DNA of 56,715 bases. Source: Thermoplasmatota archaeon. GTDB lineage: Archaea > Thermoplasmatota > Thermoplasmata > Thermoplasmatales > Thermoplasmataceae. Made by a program: the position numbers and the translations under genes. Shown in pieces: positions 26,201 through 36,066 of this stretch. Each line of letters starts with the position of its first letter. Position 1 is the first letter of the stretch. The stretch lies in assembly GCA_023484105.1 (NCBI GenBank), contig JAMDBD010000029.1, forward strand, positions 1 to 56,715, written 5' to 3'. The notes under the pieces were generated by a model that saw nothing but the letters and a program-made list of their open reading frames with translations, did no database searches and was not told the DNA's origin.

Positions 26201-26667
26201 TGAGCCACTACCTCCATATACCCTCTCATTTCGTAGTGATATTCACCACAGTACTCTACGCACTCAAAATAATAACTGCCAGTATGCGTGGGCTCAAACG
26301 TCACGGAATTGTTCTGCCCTGGAACCGCGTAAACCTGAACGTCCATCTGTGGTATATACAGATCGTGAATAACGCCAGGACCCTGTTCACTGGGCATTGA
26401 AGTTACTATCAGCGTTATTTCCCTGTTTACAGGGACAGAAAAAGCACCGGCACTGGTTGTGTTGTTTGGATAAATGAATGTCCACTCCCATTGAGTAGCT
26501 ACAACATGAATAACATATGATCCGGCCGGAGGGGTCGGTGCATCAGTTGCAACTGCGTTTGGATGTTCCGACATTTCAACGTAGTTCATAACGGCACTTG
26601 AAAAAAGTATTACAATTACCGCCGCCATGAAGTATATTTCCAGATTTCTTCCTTTCTTGTCACTCAT
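26197..26667 (-). CDS. cytochrome oxidase subunit II with CuA site
   Basis: 156 residues: one N-terminal transmembrane helix (about 10-28) and a cupredoxin domain outside the membrane. The binuclear CuA motif is complete, FECVEYCGEYHYEMRG, and a further His lies in VIHDLYIPQMDVQ. QWEWTF is the aromatic patch typical of subunit II. An intact CuA implies the oxidase accepts electrons from a one-electron carrier, consistent with the cupredoxin encoded two genes later, rather than from quinol directly. Confidence 0.96.
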   Translation of the reverse strand: MSDKKGRNLEIYFMAAVIVILFSSAVMNYVEMSEHPNAVATDAPTPPAGSYVIHVVATQWEWTFIYPNNTTSAGAFSVPVNREITLIVTSMPSEQGPGVIHDLYIPQMDVQVYAVPGQNNSVTFEPTHTGSYYFECVEYCGEYHYEMRGYMEVVAQ

Positions 26668-26927
26668 TTGAAATCCTCACCGCCTTCAGCAGCATAGCTG
26701 GAACTCTTTTCTCCCTTCTTGATAACCGGATAAAGGAGCAGCATAATGGTAAATGCTGCACTTGCAATACCCGTAGCAAGAAAAGAGGCAATAAACGGAA
26801 GTTCTGAAAGACCAGGATTCCCGCCGAAAAATCCCAGATATAGATGATATATGATCAGTCCAGCAACTACACCAATTATCACAGCCGTAATAAATATGGA
26901 CATCACGACCTTCTGGCCATGGTTCAT
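26664..26927 (-). CDS. small two-helix membrane protein heading the oxidase operon
   Basis: 87 residues from the ATG at 26925-26927, preceded by an aggt stretch; the longer frame to 27026 is unlikely because it would start in the promoter. Two hydrophobic helices (VVMSIFITAVIIGVVAGLII and FIASFLATGIASAAFTIMLL) are joined by a short Gly-rich loop. I do not recognise the family; it probably is an accessory subunit. It overlaps subunit II by 4 nt. A TATA-like caatatata lies near 26945-26955. Confidence 0.75.
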   Translation of the reverse strand: MNHGQKVVMSIFITAVIIGVVAGLIIYHLYLGFFGGNPGLSELPFIASFLATGIASAAFTIMLLLYPVIKKGEKSSSYAAEGGEDFK

Positions 26928-27359
26928 ACTACCTGATTTATTCACTGTATATATTGATAATGCTTTTTTGGGCTTACAGTTAAGGCTATTTTTATATATG
27001 GGTGGCAGAAATATCCCTTTCCCCAAGCTTTAGTGAAACTAAGTTGATATCTGCTAAAAAATCCTGCCTATACGTTCTTGAATGTTTATTATGCACCATA
27101 GTTAAAGGAAGTGTCATTCCGCCTGTCAAAATTTGCAGTTGAGCTTTACCATGAATGCTTTCACTCTTGCGTTATAAAATTTGACATAGGCCATTATATT
27201 ATAAGTGCTCTCTAAAAATGCCCGCTGATAAAAAGGATCTCCAGAAGCCTGAGAATTTCTCTTATTTTTATAGTGTTGAATGACAAAACTGGTGTTTACC
27301 ATCACTGAATTTTATTACATGCCTAATAATTCCTGAGGCTCGCTTTCTTAATCCACAGA
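26928..27359. other. intergenic region upstream of the oxidase operon
   Basis: About 430 nt without a supportable gene. The part next to the operon holds TATA-like elements on the minus strand (tatatac near 26945-26955 and tatataaaa near 26992-27000). From 27030 to 27359 I see only A/T-rich sequence with frequent stops in all frames and no convincing hairpin or repeat. Confidence 0.5.
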
Positions 27360-28523
27360 TCAGAGCATTCTGATTGACAGCGAATGCCCGCCCCCGCCAC
27401 CATGGCACAATGTCGCGAGACCAAATGTCTCTTTTCTGTTCCTGAGAGCGTTGATAAGCGTGACTATAATCCTGGAACCGCTGTTGCCCAGCGGATGGCC
27501 GAGTGCAATCGCCCCACCGTTCACGTTGAATTTTTCATCGTCAATTTTCAACTGATCCCGAACAACTATGGATGCAACAGAAAATGCTTCGTTATGCTCA
27601 ACAAGATCATAGCTGTCTATCTTTCTGTTCATTTTTTCAAGCAGTGATTTTGTGGAAGGTATTGGCGCTTCAACGTAATCTCTTGAATTCAGGGAGGCAG
27701 AGGAATATCCCTCAATCACAGCAACTGGCTTGAGATCCATCTCCCTGACTGCTTTTTCTGAAGCCAGCACTAAAGCTGATGCACCGTCAGAAAGCTGCGA
27801 TGAATTTCCCGCAGTGAGTATACCGTTGCGATCAAAGGCTGCAGGAAGCCTTGAGAGATCCTGCATGGATGTGTTCCTGATGCCTTCATCCCTTGAGAGA
27901 GCATCCATCCTTACACATTCCTTTTCAAATATTCCCGCCTCCTGAGCCTTCATTGCGAGCTGCTGGCTCCTGAGTGCATAGCTATCGGCAGCTTCCCTTG
28001 TTATTGAATATTTCCTTGCAGTAAGCTCTGCAGAGTTGCCCATGTGCTCAAAGTAAAAGGCATCCATCAGGCCATCTCTCAGCATGGCATCATCAATCTT
28101 GTAGTTCTTGAAGAGTAGCTGTTTTGGACCCCATCTGAGATCCGCGGGCAAAAGAAATGGAGCATTGCTCATGCTTTCCATTCCACCTGCGATTATGATA
28201 TCCTTCTCCCCAAGTGAAATTTCCCTGTCAGCATTTTCAACCGCAAGCATTCCTGAAGCACATACCACGTTAACCGTGTTCTTAACAACTGTGTCACTGA
28301 GGCCTGCCATTGTTGCAGCTTGTCCTGCCGGATTCTGCCCGTTGCCCGCCTGAATAACGTTTCCGAATATCACTTCTTCAACGGCAGCAGGATCAATGTT
28401 TGCCTTTTCGACTGCGCCCCTAATCGCGGCAGCCCCTAGCTCGACCGCCTTTATCTTTGAAAGGGATCTTCCAAATTTACCGATCGGAGTTCTAACTGCA
28501 GATATAACATATGAGTTGGGCAT
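27360..28523 (-). CDS. acetyl-CoA acetyltransferase (thiolase)
   Basis: 387 residues. It has AVRTPIGKFGRSLS at the start, the acyl-accepting Cys88 in VVCASGMLAVENA, NEAFSVAS, the His in ALGHPLGNSGSRI and the second Cys in LCHGGGGGHS. It either condenses two acetyl-CoA or cleaves 3-ketoacyl-CoA. The bacterial-like character and the enoyl-CoA hydratase at 37179 suggest a fatty acid-type degradation route. It stands alone; a TATA-like atattaaat lies about 28 nt before the ATG. Confidence 0.94.
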   Translation of the reverse strand: MPNSYVISAVRTPIGKFGRSLSKIKAVELGAAAIRGAVEKANIDPAAVEEVIFGNVIQAGNGQNPAGQAATMAGLSDTVVKNTVNVVCASGMLAVENADREISLGEKDIIIAGGMESMSNAPFLLPADLRWGPKQLLFKNYKIDDAMLRDGLMDAFYFEHMGNSAELTARKYSITREAADSYALRSQQLAMKAQEAGIFEKECVRMDALSRDEGIRNTSMQDLSRLPAAFDRNGILTAGNSSQLSDGASALVLASEKAVREMDLKPVAVIEGYSSASLNSRDYVEAPIPSTKSLLEKMNRKIDSYDLVEHNEAFSVASIVVRDQLKIDDEKFNVNGGAIALGHPLGNSGSRIIVTLINALRNRKETFGLATLCHGGGGGHSLSIRML

Positions 28524-28566
28524 GATGCTGCTTGAATTACCCTGACAGATTTAATATTTGGGCTGA

Positions 28567-28809
28567 TTAGTTGTTTTCCTCTGGAGTAGCGGAATAATCC
28601 TCCATTTCCTTCTTAAGCCTGCTTTCCTTCTTGATAACATATCTTGTGACATACCCCGAAAGAGCGTTCAGGGTCTTTTTTGTAAGATCCTTTTCAGCCT
28701 TCTTTATAATATCCCTGTTGTGATAGAAATCGTTGTTAAATAACGATGCATTTTTTTCAACAAGTGACTCGGCAATTCTCTTGATGTTTGAAGGTCTGAT
28801 ACTACCCAT
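28567..28809 (-). CDS. rps17e: 30S ribosomal protein S17e
   Basis: 80 residues. It matches the family pattern: IRPSNIKRIAESLVEKN at the start, DFYHNRDIIKKA in the middle and ALSGYVTRYVIKKE near the end. The C-terminal 20 residues are an acidic, E-rich tail. S17e is found only in archaea and eukaryotes. It is followed 43 nt later on the same strand by the thiolase gene. Confidence 0.9.
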   Translation of the reverse strand: MGSIRPSNIKRIAESLVEKNASLFNNDFYHNRDIIKKAEKDLTKKTLNALSGYVTRYVIKKESRLKKEMEDYSATPEENN

Positions 28810-28845
28810 GTTAGATGGGCGAATAATAGCCGCGTATAAAATGTT

Positions 28846-29286
28846 TCAGTCCTCCTCTCTCGGTACTACTGTGACTGGTATATCAGAAATTGAAACGAGC
28901 TCGGAACTCACGGACCCAAGAATTACCTTGCTGAGTCCTTTCAGCCTTCGTGTACCTGTTATTATCAGATCAACTGACTTCTCCTTTGCAACCTTAAGTA
29001 TTACTCTAGGAACCAGTTCACCAGCTGCATCGACTGTCAGAACTGTCCCTTTTATTCCCAATTCCTGCATGGTCTTATTTGCAAGAGATACAATACCGTT
29101 TGCAATTTCAGACTGACTCTGATAGACAGATGACGGTATGAAGGAGTCGAACGTTACTGGCGCACCAACCACCGGAGGTATCACATAAAGTAAGAGCAGG
29201 TCATCAACAGAATTTGCTATTTTTCCTGAGAATTTAAGGGCGCAGTAAGCTGCCGGGGTCCCATCATATGCAACCAGTACTTTCAC
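28846..29286 (-). CDS. universal stress protein UspA family
   Basis: 146 residues, single Usp domain. VLVAYDGTPAAYCAL starts the fold, DLIITGTRRLKGLSKVILGSVSSEL gives the ATP-binding GxxG and GS motifs, and IPVTVVP closes it. Such proteins bind ATP and dimerise; the role is generally in stress tolerance. A TATA-like ttaattatt lies about 20-25 nt before the ATG, so it has its own promoter between rps17e and dnaJ. Confidence 0.92.
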   Translation of the reverse strand: MKVLVAYDGTPAAYCALKFSGKIANSVDDLLLLYVIPPVVGAPVTFDSFIPSSVYQSQSEIANGIVSLANKTMQELGIKGTVLTVDAAGELVPRVILKVAKEKSVDLIITGTRRLKGLSKVILGSVSSELVSISDIPVTVVPREED

Positions 29287-29374
29287 GTAGCAGCATCATA
29301 TTGCAAATAATTAACGCTTACGATCTTTTTATAATATAACAACATAATGCCATGATTTTATCCGAGAGACCCTT

Positions 29375-30460
29375 TCATCTGTTCCAGAAATGTTTCTTAT
29401 CTGATTCTTCCTTCAGTTTTTCCAGAAGCTCCCTCTGTGTCGAATTGAGTCTCTTCGGAACTTCCACCATTACCTTTACTAGCATGTCACCTGAGCCGGA
29501 ACCTTTGAATCTTGGAAAGCCGTATCCCTTTATCCTCAATGTCTCACCTGGCTGTGTTCCTGGAGGTATTTTAATTCGGAATGTCTCCCTGAACACATGT
29601 ATGTCTCTCTCTGTCCCGAGGGCCGCCTCGGGGAATGTGATCTGCTGCTGAATAACTATGTCGTCACCGTCCCTTATAAAGTCCTTTCCGGGCTGTACTG
29701 AAAGTATAACGAAAAGATCCCCGGTTCTGCCATGATAAGACTGCCCTCTTCCCTTGAATCTTATCTTAAGATTGTTGACCGCCCCTTTAGGTATATCCAC
29801 ATCCAGCGTTTCAGTGCTGGATACAGATCCATTTCCTCGGCACACAGGACATTCAACCCTTGGAACCTTTCCCCTTCCACCACAGGTTCTGCATGTCACT
29901 ATAGTTACCATATTGAAGAAACCCTGCCCCTGGACAACACGTTCCTGACCTGTTCCACCACATGTTGTGCACGTGACAAGGACTCCATCCTTCGATCCGG
30001 TTCCGCCACATGCCTGACACGGTATATTTCTTCTGTATTTTACTGTCTTTTTTCCACCGTAGTATGCATCCTCAAGGGTTATATTCACCCGTATTGCCAG
30101 ATCGAGATCAGGCCCCTCGTTCCGAACATTGGAGAAACCTGATCCTCCACCAAATGATCCGAATATACGGCTGAATATATCCTCAAAATCGTTGAAATGA
30201 CTGAAGTCCTGCCAGCTGAAATTGGAACCTCCACTTCCGAAATTGACCTGTCCTGTCTGGTCATAGGCGCTTCTCTTGGCAGGATCTGAAAGAACTTCGT
30301 AGGCCTCGCTGATTTCCTTGAATTTATCTTCTGCCTGTTTCTTGTTTTCTGGGTTTGCATCCGGATGGTATTTCTTGGCAAGCTGCCTGAATGCCTTTTT
30401 TATATCCTCCTGGCTGGCGTTCTTTTCAACTCCTAATATCTTGTAGTAATCTTTGGCCAT
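29375..30460 (-). CDS. dnaJ: co-chaperone DnaJ (Hsp40)
   Basis: 361 residues. The J domain contains KKYHPDAN with HPD; a Gly/Phe-rich linker follows, then four CxxCxGxG zinc repeats ([32 protein letters not shown]) and the C-terminal substrate-binding domain ([13 protein letters not shown]). It stimulates DnaK ATPase and delivers clients. Its ATG overlaps the dnaK stop (TAATG), with ggtgag just upstream. Confidence 0.97.
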   Translation of the reverse strand: MAKDYYKILGVEKNASQEDIKKAFRQLAKKYHPDANPENKKQAEDKFKEISEAYEVLSDPAKRSAYDQTGQVNFGSGGSNFSWQDFSHFNDFEDIFSRIFGSFGGGSGFSNVRNEGPDLDLAIRVNITLEDAYYGGKKTVKYRRNIPCQACGGTGSKDGVLVTCTTCGGTGQERVVQGQGFFNMVTIVTCRTCGGRGKVPRVECPVCRGNGSVSSTETLDVDIPKGAVNNLKIRFKGRGQSYHGRTGDLFVILSVQPGKDFIRDGDDIVIQQQITFPEAALGTERDIHVFRETFRIKIPPGTQPGETLRIKGYGFPRFKGSGSGDMLVKVMVEVPKRLNSTQRELLEKLKEESDKKHFWNR

Positions 30461-32343
30461 TACTCACCAGTCTGGTGCTGTTCATCACCGCTTGTATCCT
30501 TTCCAGCGGTATCTTCAGCGGTATTTTCACTGCTGGATTTGAATTCCTGATCTTTACCAGCCTGTTCTTCTGAGCCCTGAGTTTGAGCTGTTTCCTGGGA
30601 TGTCTGGTAAAACTTAGCACCTATTTCCTGGATCTTCTTTGCGAGTTCGTCCTGTTTTGCCTTTATCTCGTCGTACTTCTTTTCTTCTATGAGCTTCTTC
30701 AGATCCCCGATGAGTTTCTGAAGATCCTCCTTGGAAGATTGGTCTATCTTGTCTCCTGAATCGCTGATAGTCTTTTCAACTGTGTAAATCAGAGTCTCAG
30801 CATTGTTCACCGTTTCAATATTTTCCTTCTTTTTCCTGTCCTCCTCGGCAAACTGCTCAGCCTCCTTCTTCATCCTCTCCACCTCTTCCTTGCTAAGCTT
30901 GTTTGAGGCTGTAATTGATATCCCCTGCTTCTTACCTGAGCCCTTGTCCTGGGCGGAAACGTTCAGGATTCCGTTGGCATCGATATCAAATGTTACCTCT
31001 ATCTGCGGTATTCCTTTTGGGGCCGGTGGAATTCCCACCAGATTGAACATTCCGAGTGAGACGTTGTCCGATGCAAGTGGTCTCTCGCCCTGAACTATGT
31101 GGATGGTCACTGCCGTCTGCATATCAGCCGCAGTGGTAAATACCTTTGACATCTTGGTAGGTATTGTCGTGTTTGCAGGTATTATAGGCGTAACAACACC
31201 TCCAAGTGTCTCTATTCCCAGGGTAAGGGGGGTGACATCCAGCAACACTATGTCTTTTATGTCTCCTGAAAGAACTGCACCCTGAAGGGCCGCTCCTATT
31301 GCAACACATTCCATAGGATCCACGCCGCCCTCGATCTTTCTGCCAAAATAGTCTTCAACAAATTTCCTTACGTATGGAATTCTCGTGGGCCCGCCAACGA
31401 GTATGATCTTGGTCAGATCCTCCTTGGTCATTTTCCCAGCAGTAAGTGCGTTTTCAATCGGTGCTTTTGCCCTCTCCACAATGGGGGCTATAAGCTTCTC
31501 AAAATCGGATCTGCTAAGCGTCATCTGAAGATGCTTAGGACCTGCTGGTGTGGTTGTAATGTATGGCAGATTTATTTCTGTTGTGAGTGTGGATGAGAGC
31601 TCTATTTTTGCCTTTTCTGCCGCATCTTTCAGCCTTATGTAGGCATTTCTGTCACCCTTGAGATCAATTCCCTCCTTTTCCTTGAATTTCCTTATTATGT
31701 AGTCTATGATAGCTTCGTCCATATCGGTGCCGCCAAGCTGGGTATCTCCAGATGTTGACACCACCTCAAAGACTCCGTCACCGAAATCCATTATCGTTAC
31801 ATCTAGGGTTCCCCCACCGAGATCAAAGACCAGGATCTTCTGGGACTGGTTGAGCTTATCTATACCGTAGGCAAGAGACGCGGCTGTCGGCTCGTTTATG
31901 ATACGTTTTACCTCCAGACCGGCAATCTGCCCTGCATCCTTGGTAGCCTGCCTCTGATTGTCATTGAAATAAGCAGGGACGGTTATCACTGCTTCATGCA
32001 CAGGCTCTCCGAGAAATGCCTCTGCATCCTTCTTGATCTTTTGAAGAATGAATGCGGATATCTGTTGTGGCGTGTATTCCTTCCCGTAAATCTTGAACTT
32101 ATAATCAGTACCCATTTTCCTTTTCGCGGCAAATACGGTCCCTTCTGGATTCAAAAGAGCCTGCCTCCTTGCAGGTTCACCAACCAGAAGCTCTCCTTCC
32201 TTTGTAAATGCCACATAGCTAGGGAACGACTTTCCCCCTATGGAAACGCCTTCCGAACTTGGAATTATTGTGGGTTTTCCACCTATTACCACTGCAGCCG
32301 CCGAATTGCTTGTACCAAGATCTATGCCGATTATTTTTCCCAA
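30460..32343 (-). CDS. dnaK: chaperone DnaK (Hsp70)
   Basis: 627 residues. The ATPase domain has [30 protein letters not shown] and [12 protein letters not shown]; the substrate domain and a Q/E-rich lid end with [12 protein letters not shown] place the start at the TTG (32341-32343) and not the GTG at 32352: a strong aggtga lies 6-7 nt before the TTG and the protein then begins MGKIIGID as in other DnaK. The aggtga overlaps the grpE stop. DnaK systems in archaea are generally regarded as acquired from bacteria. Confidence 0.97.
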   Translation of the reverse strand: MGKIIGIDLGTSNSAAAVVIGGKPTIIPSSEGVSIGGKSFPSYVAFTKEGELLVGEPARRQALLNPEGTVFAAKRKMGTDYKFKIYGKEYTPQQISAFILQKIKKDAEAFLGEPVHEAVITVPAYFNDNQRQATKDAGQIAGLEVKRIINEPTAASLAYGIDKLNQSQKILVFDLGGGTLDVTIMDFGDGVFEVVSTSGDTQLGGTDMDEAIIDYIIRKFKEKEGIDLKGDRNAYIRLKDAAEKAKIELSSTLTTEINLPYITTTPAGPKHLQMTLSRSDFEKLIAPIVERAKAPIENALTAGKMTKEDLTKIILVGGPTRIPYVRKFVEDYFGRKIEGGVDPMECVAIGAALQGAVLSGDIKDIVLLDVTPLTLGIETLGGVVTPIIPANTTIPTKMSKVFTTAADMQTAVTIHIVQGERPLASDNVSLGMFNLVGIPPAPKGIPQIEVTFDIDANGILNVSAQDKGSGKKQGISITASNKLSKEEVERMKKEAEQFAEEDRKKKENIETVNNAETLIYTVEKTISDSGDKIDQSSKEDLQKLIGDLKKLIEEKKYDEIKAKQDELAKKIQEIGAKFYQTSQETAQTQGSEEQAGKDQEFKSSSENTAEDTAGKDTSGDEQHQTGE

Positions 32344-32348
32344 ATTTT

Positions 32349-32894
32349 TCACCTCTTAGTAACTATTACCTTTGCACTCCGGATTACTTCATCATTCAAA
32401 AGATAACCTTTTTGAATCTCCTCATGGACAGTTCCATCGTCTCCCTGGTCTATCACTCCAAGCACCTCATGCCTGAATGGATCATATTTTCCCCCAACCG
32501 ATTCTATTGCCTTAAGGCCATGTCGCGAAAGGGCCTGTATCAGCTGATCTCTTATTCCCTTAAGGTTGTCTCCCCCATGGCCCGAATTTATTGCAGCATC
32601 CATTGAATCAAGTACAGGTAAAATATCTATGATTAAAGATTTGTTGGCCCTCCTTGTTTCAATTGCAAGTTCTCTCTCCTTCGCCTTAAGAAGGTTATTG
32701 CTGTCAGCTACCGCCCTCATCATCTTCTCTCTGGTCGAAAGAACTTCTCTTTCCAGCTTCCCGTTATAATCCTTTATTCTTCTAAGTTTAACCTGTGCAC
32801 TTCTGCACGATATTTCCTTCACTGTGTCCAGGTCGCTTTGAAGAATGCTTTCAGTATATGGCAGTATTTTTTCTCTGCACTGTTGAGATGGCAT
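32349..32894 (-). CDS. grpE: nucleotide exchange factor GrpE
   Basis: 181 residues. The first half is a long coiled coil ([21 protein letters not shown]), and the C-terminal beta domain has [14 protein letters not shown] and [16 protein letters not shown]. It releases ADP from DnaK. It is the first gene of grpE-dnaK-dnaJ; its stop lies inside the dnaK Shine-Dalgarno sequence. The ATG is about 25 nt after a TATA-like element, fitting a leaderless start. Confidence 0.95.
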   Translation of the reverse strand: MPSQQCREKILPYTESILQSDLDTVKEISCRSAQVKLRRIKDYNGKLEREVLSTREKMMRAVADSNNLLKAKERELAIETRRANKSLIIDILPVLDSMDAAINSGHGGDNLKGIRDQLIQALSRHGLKAIESVGGKYDPFRHEVLGVIDQGDDGTVHEEIQKGYLLNDEVIRSAKVIVTKR

Positions 32895-32928
32895 CGTGAC
32901 GTATATATGTCCTTCTATAATAATATTG
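32895..32928 (-). promoter_or_regulatory. grpE-dnaK-dnaJ promoter
   Basis: On the minus strand aatattattata is centred near 32920, about 25 nt before the grpE ATG. Between them lies gacatatatacgtc (32898-32911), an imperfect dyad with gac/gtc ends over the expected start site. Its outer trinucleotides also end the dyad core at hsp20 (gac...gtc), but lengths and centres differ, so a common regulator is only possible. Confidence 0.4.
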
Positions 32929-32975
32929 TGTTCTTATTACCCTCCGGCAGATTTGATATCCAGTGTTGCTCAATC

Positions 32976-34529
32976 TCACCCTATTCTGGGAACTATCAGA
33001 ATCCAAAGTAGCATGAGGAAAACCAGCGCCCCAAAGAAATTGGAGATATCTCTTATTCTCTTTTCGTTGAGAAATTTCAGTGATTTGTGCCGTGATGATA
33101 TTGTAAGCGTGTCCTTGAAAAACTGGCCGCCATCAAGTATGAACAGCGGAAGCGCGTTCGTAAGACCAAGCAGGAAATTTATCCAGAACAGCCAGTAAAA
33201 GGAATTGGTTATGATCCAGAACGTGCCTCCAAGAGGGGTGCTGAATAGTGATGCCAGGGATTGCGGTACTGGCGACAGCCCTTCCAATGGAAGAATTATG
33301 AAGCCGATGAATCCATCTGGAAATCCTGAGAATACATAATTACCAAAAACAAGTGACTTAGCCTCTGACATAGGTATGTAGAGCAATCCCGAATAGTCAA
33401 CAGATATCCCCAGGAAGCTCTGATTTCTGTATGACGGTGAGTTCTGCAGAGGATAGTATTTCTCGTAGTAGCTGTACTTTGATGCAGTAATAATTCTGAT
33501 TGAATGAACTGATGAACCACTGGCAATGGTGGATGCGTTCACGTAATAGACTGAGATGTTGGTTCCTGGTGTTATGTTATCCAGTACATCGTTGAGGGTG
33601 TTGATGTTGTAAATTGTGCTATTCTGAATCCTTACGATTATGTCACCTGACCTGAGACTTGAGGAATAGGCAGGAAAACCACTGAGCAGTGAATCTATAG
33701 CGACACCTGCATAAGTTTCATACGTTGATGTGCTTTTCCCGTTGAATACGGAAAAATTGACCACTGTTCCAGGAGCTATATGCGAAGCATATGCTATATT
33801 GGAAAGATTTTCCCCGCTGTAATTGCCAAATGAGATAAGTTCGCTTCCTGAGAGGTTATGTAAGGAAGATATCTGAGGCTGAGTACTTTCCAGATAGTCG
33901 CCATTATGAATTACCTGCGCCATTGGTGCCATTATCATTATAAGGAGGATGAAGAATATGAATGAAAGCACAATATTTGTGGCGGGACCTGCGGCAAAAA
34001 TTCTTCTCCTGACAACAGGGGATGCTTCCGTTATCTCTTTCTCATCCGGTTCGACGAAGGCTCCAACCGGTATAACAAAGAATAGAGCCCCAACCGACCG
34101 TACAGTGATGTTGTGCTTTCTGGAAATCACCCCGTGCATTATTTCATGGATAACAACTCCGATGATAAGAGCCATAGTACCGTAGAAAATTGGTATGAAC
34201 GGGTTAATTCCCGGCAGGGCAAGATATGATGATACAGGTTCAGAGACTGCCACCCTGACCGTTATAGTGAGGTATATTTCGTAGAATAGAAATGCAAAGG
34301 CAGCCACCATTGTCAGTAGAACAATGGCAACAGCAACCCTTGAGGTAAATTCCTTTGGGAATATTTTGGAAAATTTGTCCAGGAACCCGCGATTCTTTGG
34401 GGATTTCACCATAAGAGCCGGACCTAGAAGAGAGAAGTGCCTGCTCCTCTTTATTGCTGGAGCAAGCCTGTAGATTAGTACTATCCACAGCAGGATGAGA
34501 AGAATTGCGATCAGAATGCCATTGACCAT
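32976..34529 (-). CDS. site-2-protease (M50) membrane metalloprotease with PDZ-like insert
   Basis: 517 residues. A membrane core carries the zinc motif VIHEIMHGVIS (HExxH) and, far downstream, the third ligand motif ALPLFILDGGQFF. Between them is a large region outside the membrane with a PDZ-like stretch (LRSGDIIVRI). M50 enzymes cut transmembrane segments of signalling proteins. A minus-strand TATA-like atattatt lies about 25 nt before the ATG. It is a separate unit from grpE, 81 nt further on. Confidence 0.9.
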   Translation of the reverse strand: MVNGILIAILLILLWIVLIYRLAPAIKRSRHFSLLGPALMVKSPKNRGFLDKFSKIFPKEFTSRVAVAIVLLTMVAAFAFLFYEIYLTITVRVAVSEPVSSYLALPGINPFIPIFYGTMALIIGVVIHEIMHGVISRKHNITVRSVGALFFVIPVGAFVEPDEKEITEASPVVRRRIFAAGPATNIVLSFIFFILLIMIMAPMAQVIHNGDYLESTQPQISSLHNLSGSELISFGNYSGENLSNIAYASHIAPGTVVNFSVFNGKSTSTYETYAGVAIDSLLSGFPAYSSSLRSGDIIVRIQNSTIYNINTLNDVLDNITPGTNISVYYVNASTIASGSSVHSIRIITASKYSYYEKYYPLQNSPSYRNQSFLGISVDYSGLLYIPMSEAKSLVFGNYVFSGFPDGFIGFIILPLEGLSPVPQSLASLFSTPLGGTFWIITNSFYWLFWINFLLGLTNALPLFILDGGQFFKDTLTISSRHKSLKFLNEKRIRDISNFFGALVFLMLLWILIVPRIG

Positions 34530-35112
34530 GTACGTCGCATAATAATATCAATAGATTAAACAGTTTTCATAAAAAACGCTCTTTCTCAAGGCCATGCAGA
34601 GCTGCGAATTCTCCTTTTGAATTCATTGTTCATTGCTTTAGAAAATTGCCGGTTAAATTGCAATCTCCTTTGATGAGGGAAATAACTCATGAAGCGTAGA
34701 ATTCATGGCTATCCGCAAATATTGAACTAGCCCTGTGGTCAAGTTCGCATGCGCTATCCTCTCAAACTCCTGATGTCCTTTGGATTCAGGCTGTTTGGAA
34801 ATCACCGGCTTCATTGGCAGTCCAGACGCATAATGAATGGCCAAAAATGATTATTCGACATGCAAATAAAAAATTCCTGCAAACTTTATTGCAGCCTGTC
34901 TGGGCGATTTAAAATGGCCCTCATTAACATTCTTGGAATAATTTGGCAAAGTAAATTCCCATGGAAACTGGGTTTTCTTAATTCGTGGAATTAAATTCCA
35001 TATGTATACTCAGTTCATTGGAGAAATAGAGAATGTAGGCTGTTCTGCTCGCTTCTGTGAGATGAAAACCAAAATAATTTTACCCCTCACTAAACCAAAG
35101 AGACGCTTAAAA
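34530..35112. other. intergenic stretch with a short dyad, no supportable gene
   Basis: This gap of about 580 nt lies between the divergent M50 protease and ABC exporter genes. A minus-strand frame of 63 codons (34653-34844) has no promoter, ribosome site or family I know. A perfect dyad tggaatt-a-aattcca sits at 34986-35000, about 140 nt before the exporter start. Otherwise I see only A/T-rich sequence. Confidence 0.45.
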
Positions 35113-35142
35113 AATTTAAATCATGCTTCCCAATTGGGTTAT

Positions 35143-36066
35143 GTGAGCCATCCGGCTGAAGACGGCATTATTCAGGTTAATAATCTTGTGAAGGCTTATG
35201 GTGATGTCATTGCTGTGGATGGCATATCATTTAGAGTCAACCATGGTGAGGTTTTCAGTATTCTCGGCCCCAATGGTGCTGGAAAGACAACAACTGTGGA
35301 AATTCTCGAAGGAGTAAGAAAAAGAGACTCTGGAGATGTCAGAGTTCTTGGCATGGACCCTTCCTCCGATAGAAATAGGCTAATGAAAGTTATCGGCATA
35401 CTTCCGCAGGACTTCAACTTCATGGAGAGGGTTACGCCTTATGAAACTCTTGAATTCTATATACGCTCGTACATGAGCAGTGAGGATCCGGTGCAGCTTC
35501 TCAAACTTGTTGATCTTTATGATAAAAGGGACACATATTTCACCAATCTGTCAGGAGGGCAGAAACAGAAGCTTGGAATTGCCATTGCTCTCAGCAACAA
35601 TCCTAGGATTGTCTTTCTTGATGAACCTACTGCAGGTCTTGATCCTATCTCAAGGAGATCAGTCTGGGAAGTAATACGTAGACTGAAAGAGAATGGAAAA
35701 ACCGTCATACTTACCACGCACTATCTCGACGAAGCCGAAGCACTCGCTGACAGAGTGGCAATAGTGAAATCCGGTAAAATTGTTGATGAGGGATCTCCTG
35801 CGGAACTTGTTGCCAGAAATAAAACCTCCGACAGACTGGTGATTACCTTCGGAGATACCTTCAGTGATATTGATATCTTCAAGGGATTCATAATTCAGAG
35901 AAAAGGGAATTCGGTGGAAATAAAGGTTGAGAATAACGAACAGCTTTTCTCCATATTTTCCATGCTTTCTGAAATTAAGGTGCCACTGCAGAACATAGAG
36001 CTCAAACATGAGAGCCTTGAGGATGTATTCATAAAAATAGTTGGAGAGGTTACAAATGAATCTTAA
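35143..36066 (+). CDS. ABC exporter ATP-binding protein
   Basis: 307 residues from the GTG at 35143. A TATA-like atttaaat (about 35113-35120) is 25 nt before that GTG, and the codons further upstream encode nothing family-like, so the longer frame from 35002 is rejected. Walker A is LGPNGAGKTTTVE, the Q-loop LPQDFNF, signature NLSGGQKQK, Walker B IVFLDEPTAGLDP and the His switch LTTHYLDEAE. The C-terminal 70 residues are the usual DrrA-like accessory domain. It overlaps the permease gene by 11 nt. The substrate is unknown; a drug or lipid exporter is likely. Confidence 0.94.
   Translation: MSHPAEDGIIQVNNLVKAYGDVIAVDGISFRVNHGEVFSILGPNGAGKTTTVEILEGVRKRDSGDVRVLGMDPSSDRNRLMKVIGILPQDFNFMERVTPYETLEFYIRSYMSSEDPVQLLKLVDLYDKRDTYFTNLSGGQKQKLGIAIALSNNPRIVFLDEPTAGLDPISRRSVWEVIRRLKENGKTVILTTHYLDEAEALADRVAIVKSGKIVDEGSPAELVARNKTSDRLVITFGDTFSDIDIFKGFIIQRKGNSVEIKVENNEQLFSIFSMLSEIKVPLQNIELKHESLEDVFIKIVGEVTNES

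Noticed and set aside
34653-34844. Minus-strand open frame of 63 codons in the gap before the ABC exporter
   Set aside because: No ribosome site, promoter or recognisable family; too short to stand on composition alone.
35002-35142. N-terminal extension of the ABC ATP-binding protein
   Set aside because: It spans the TATA box; the GTG at 35143 lies 25 nt after it and gives the family length.
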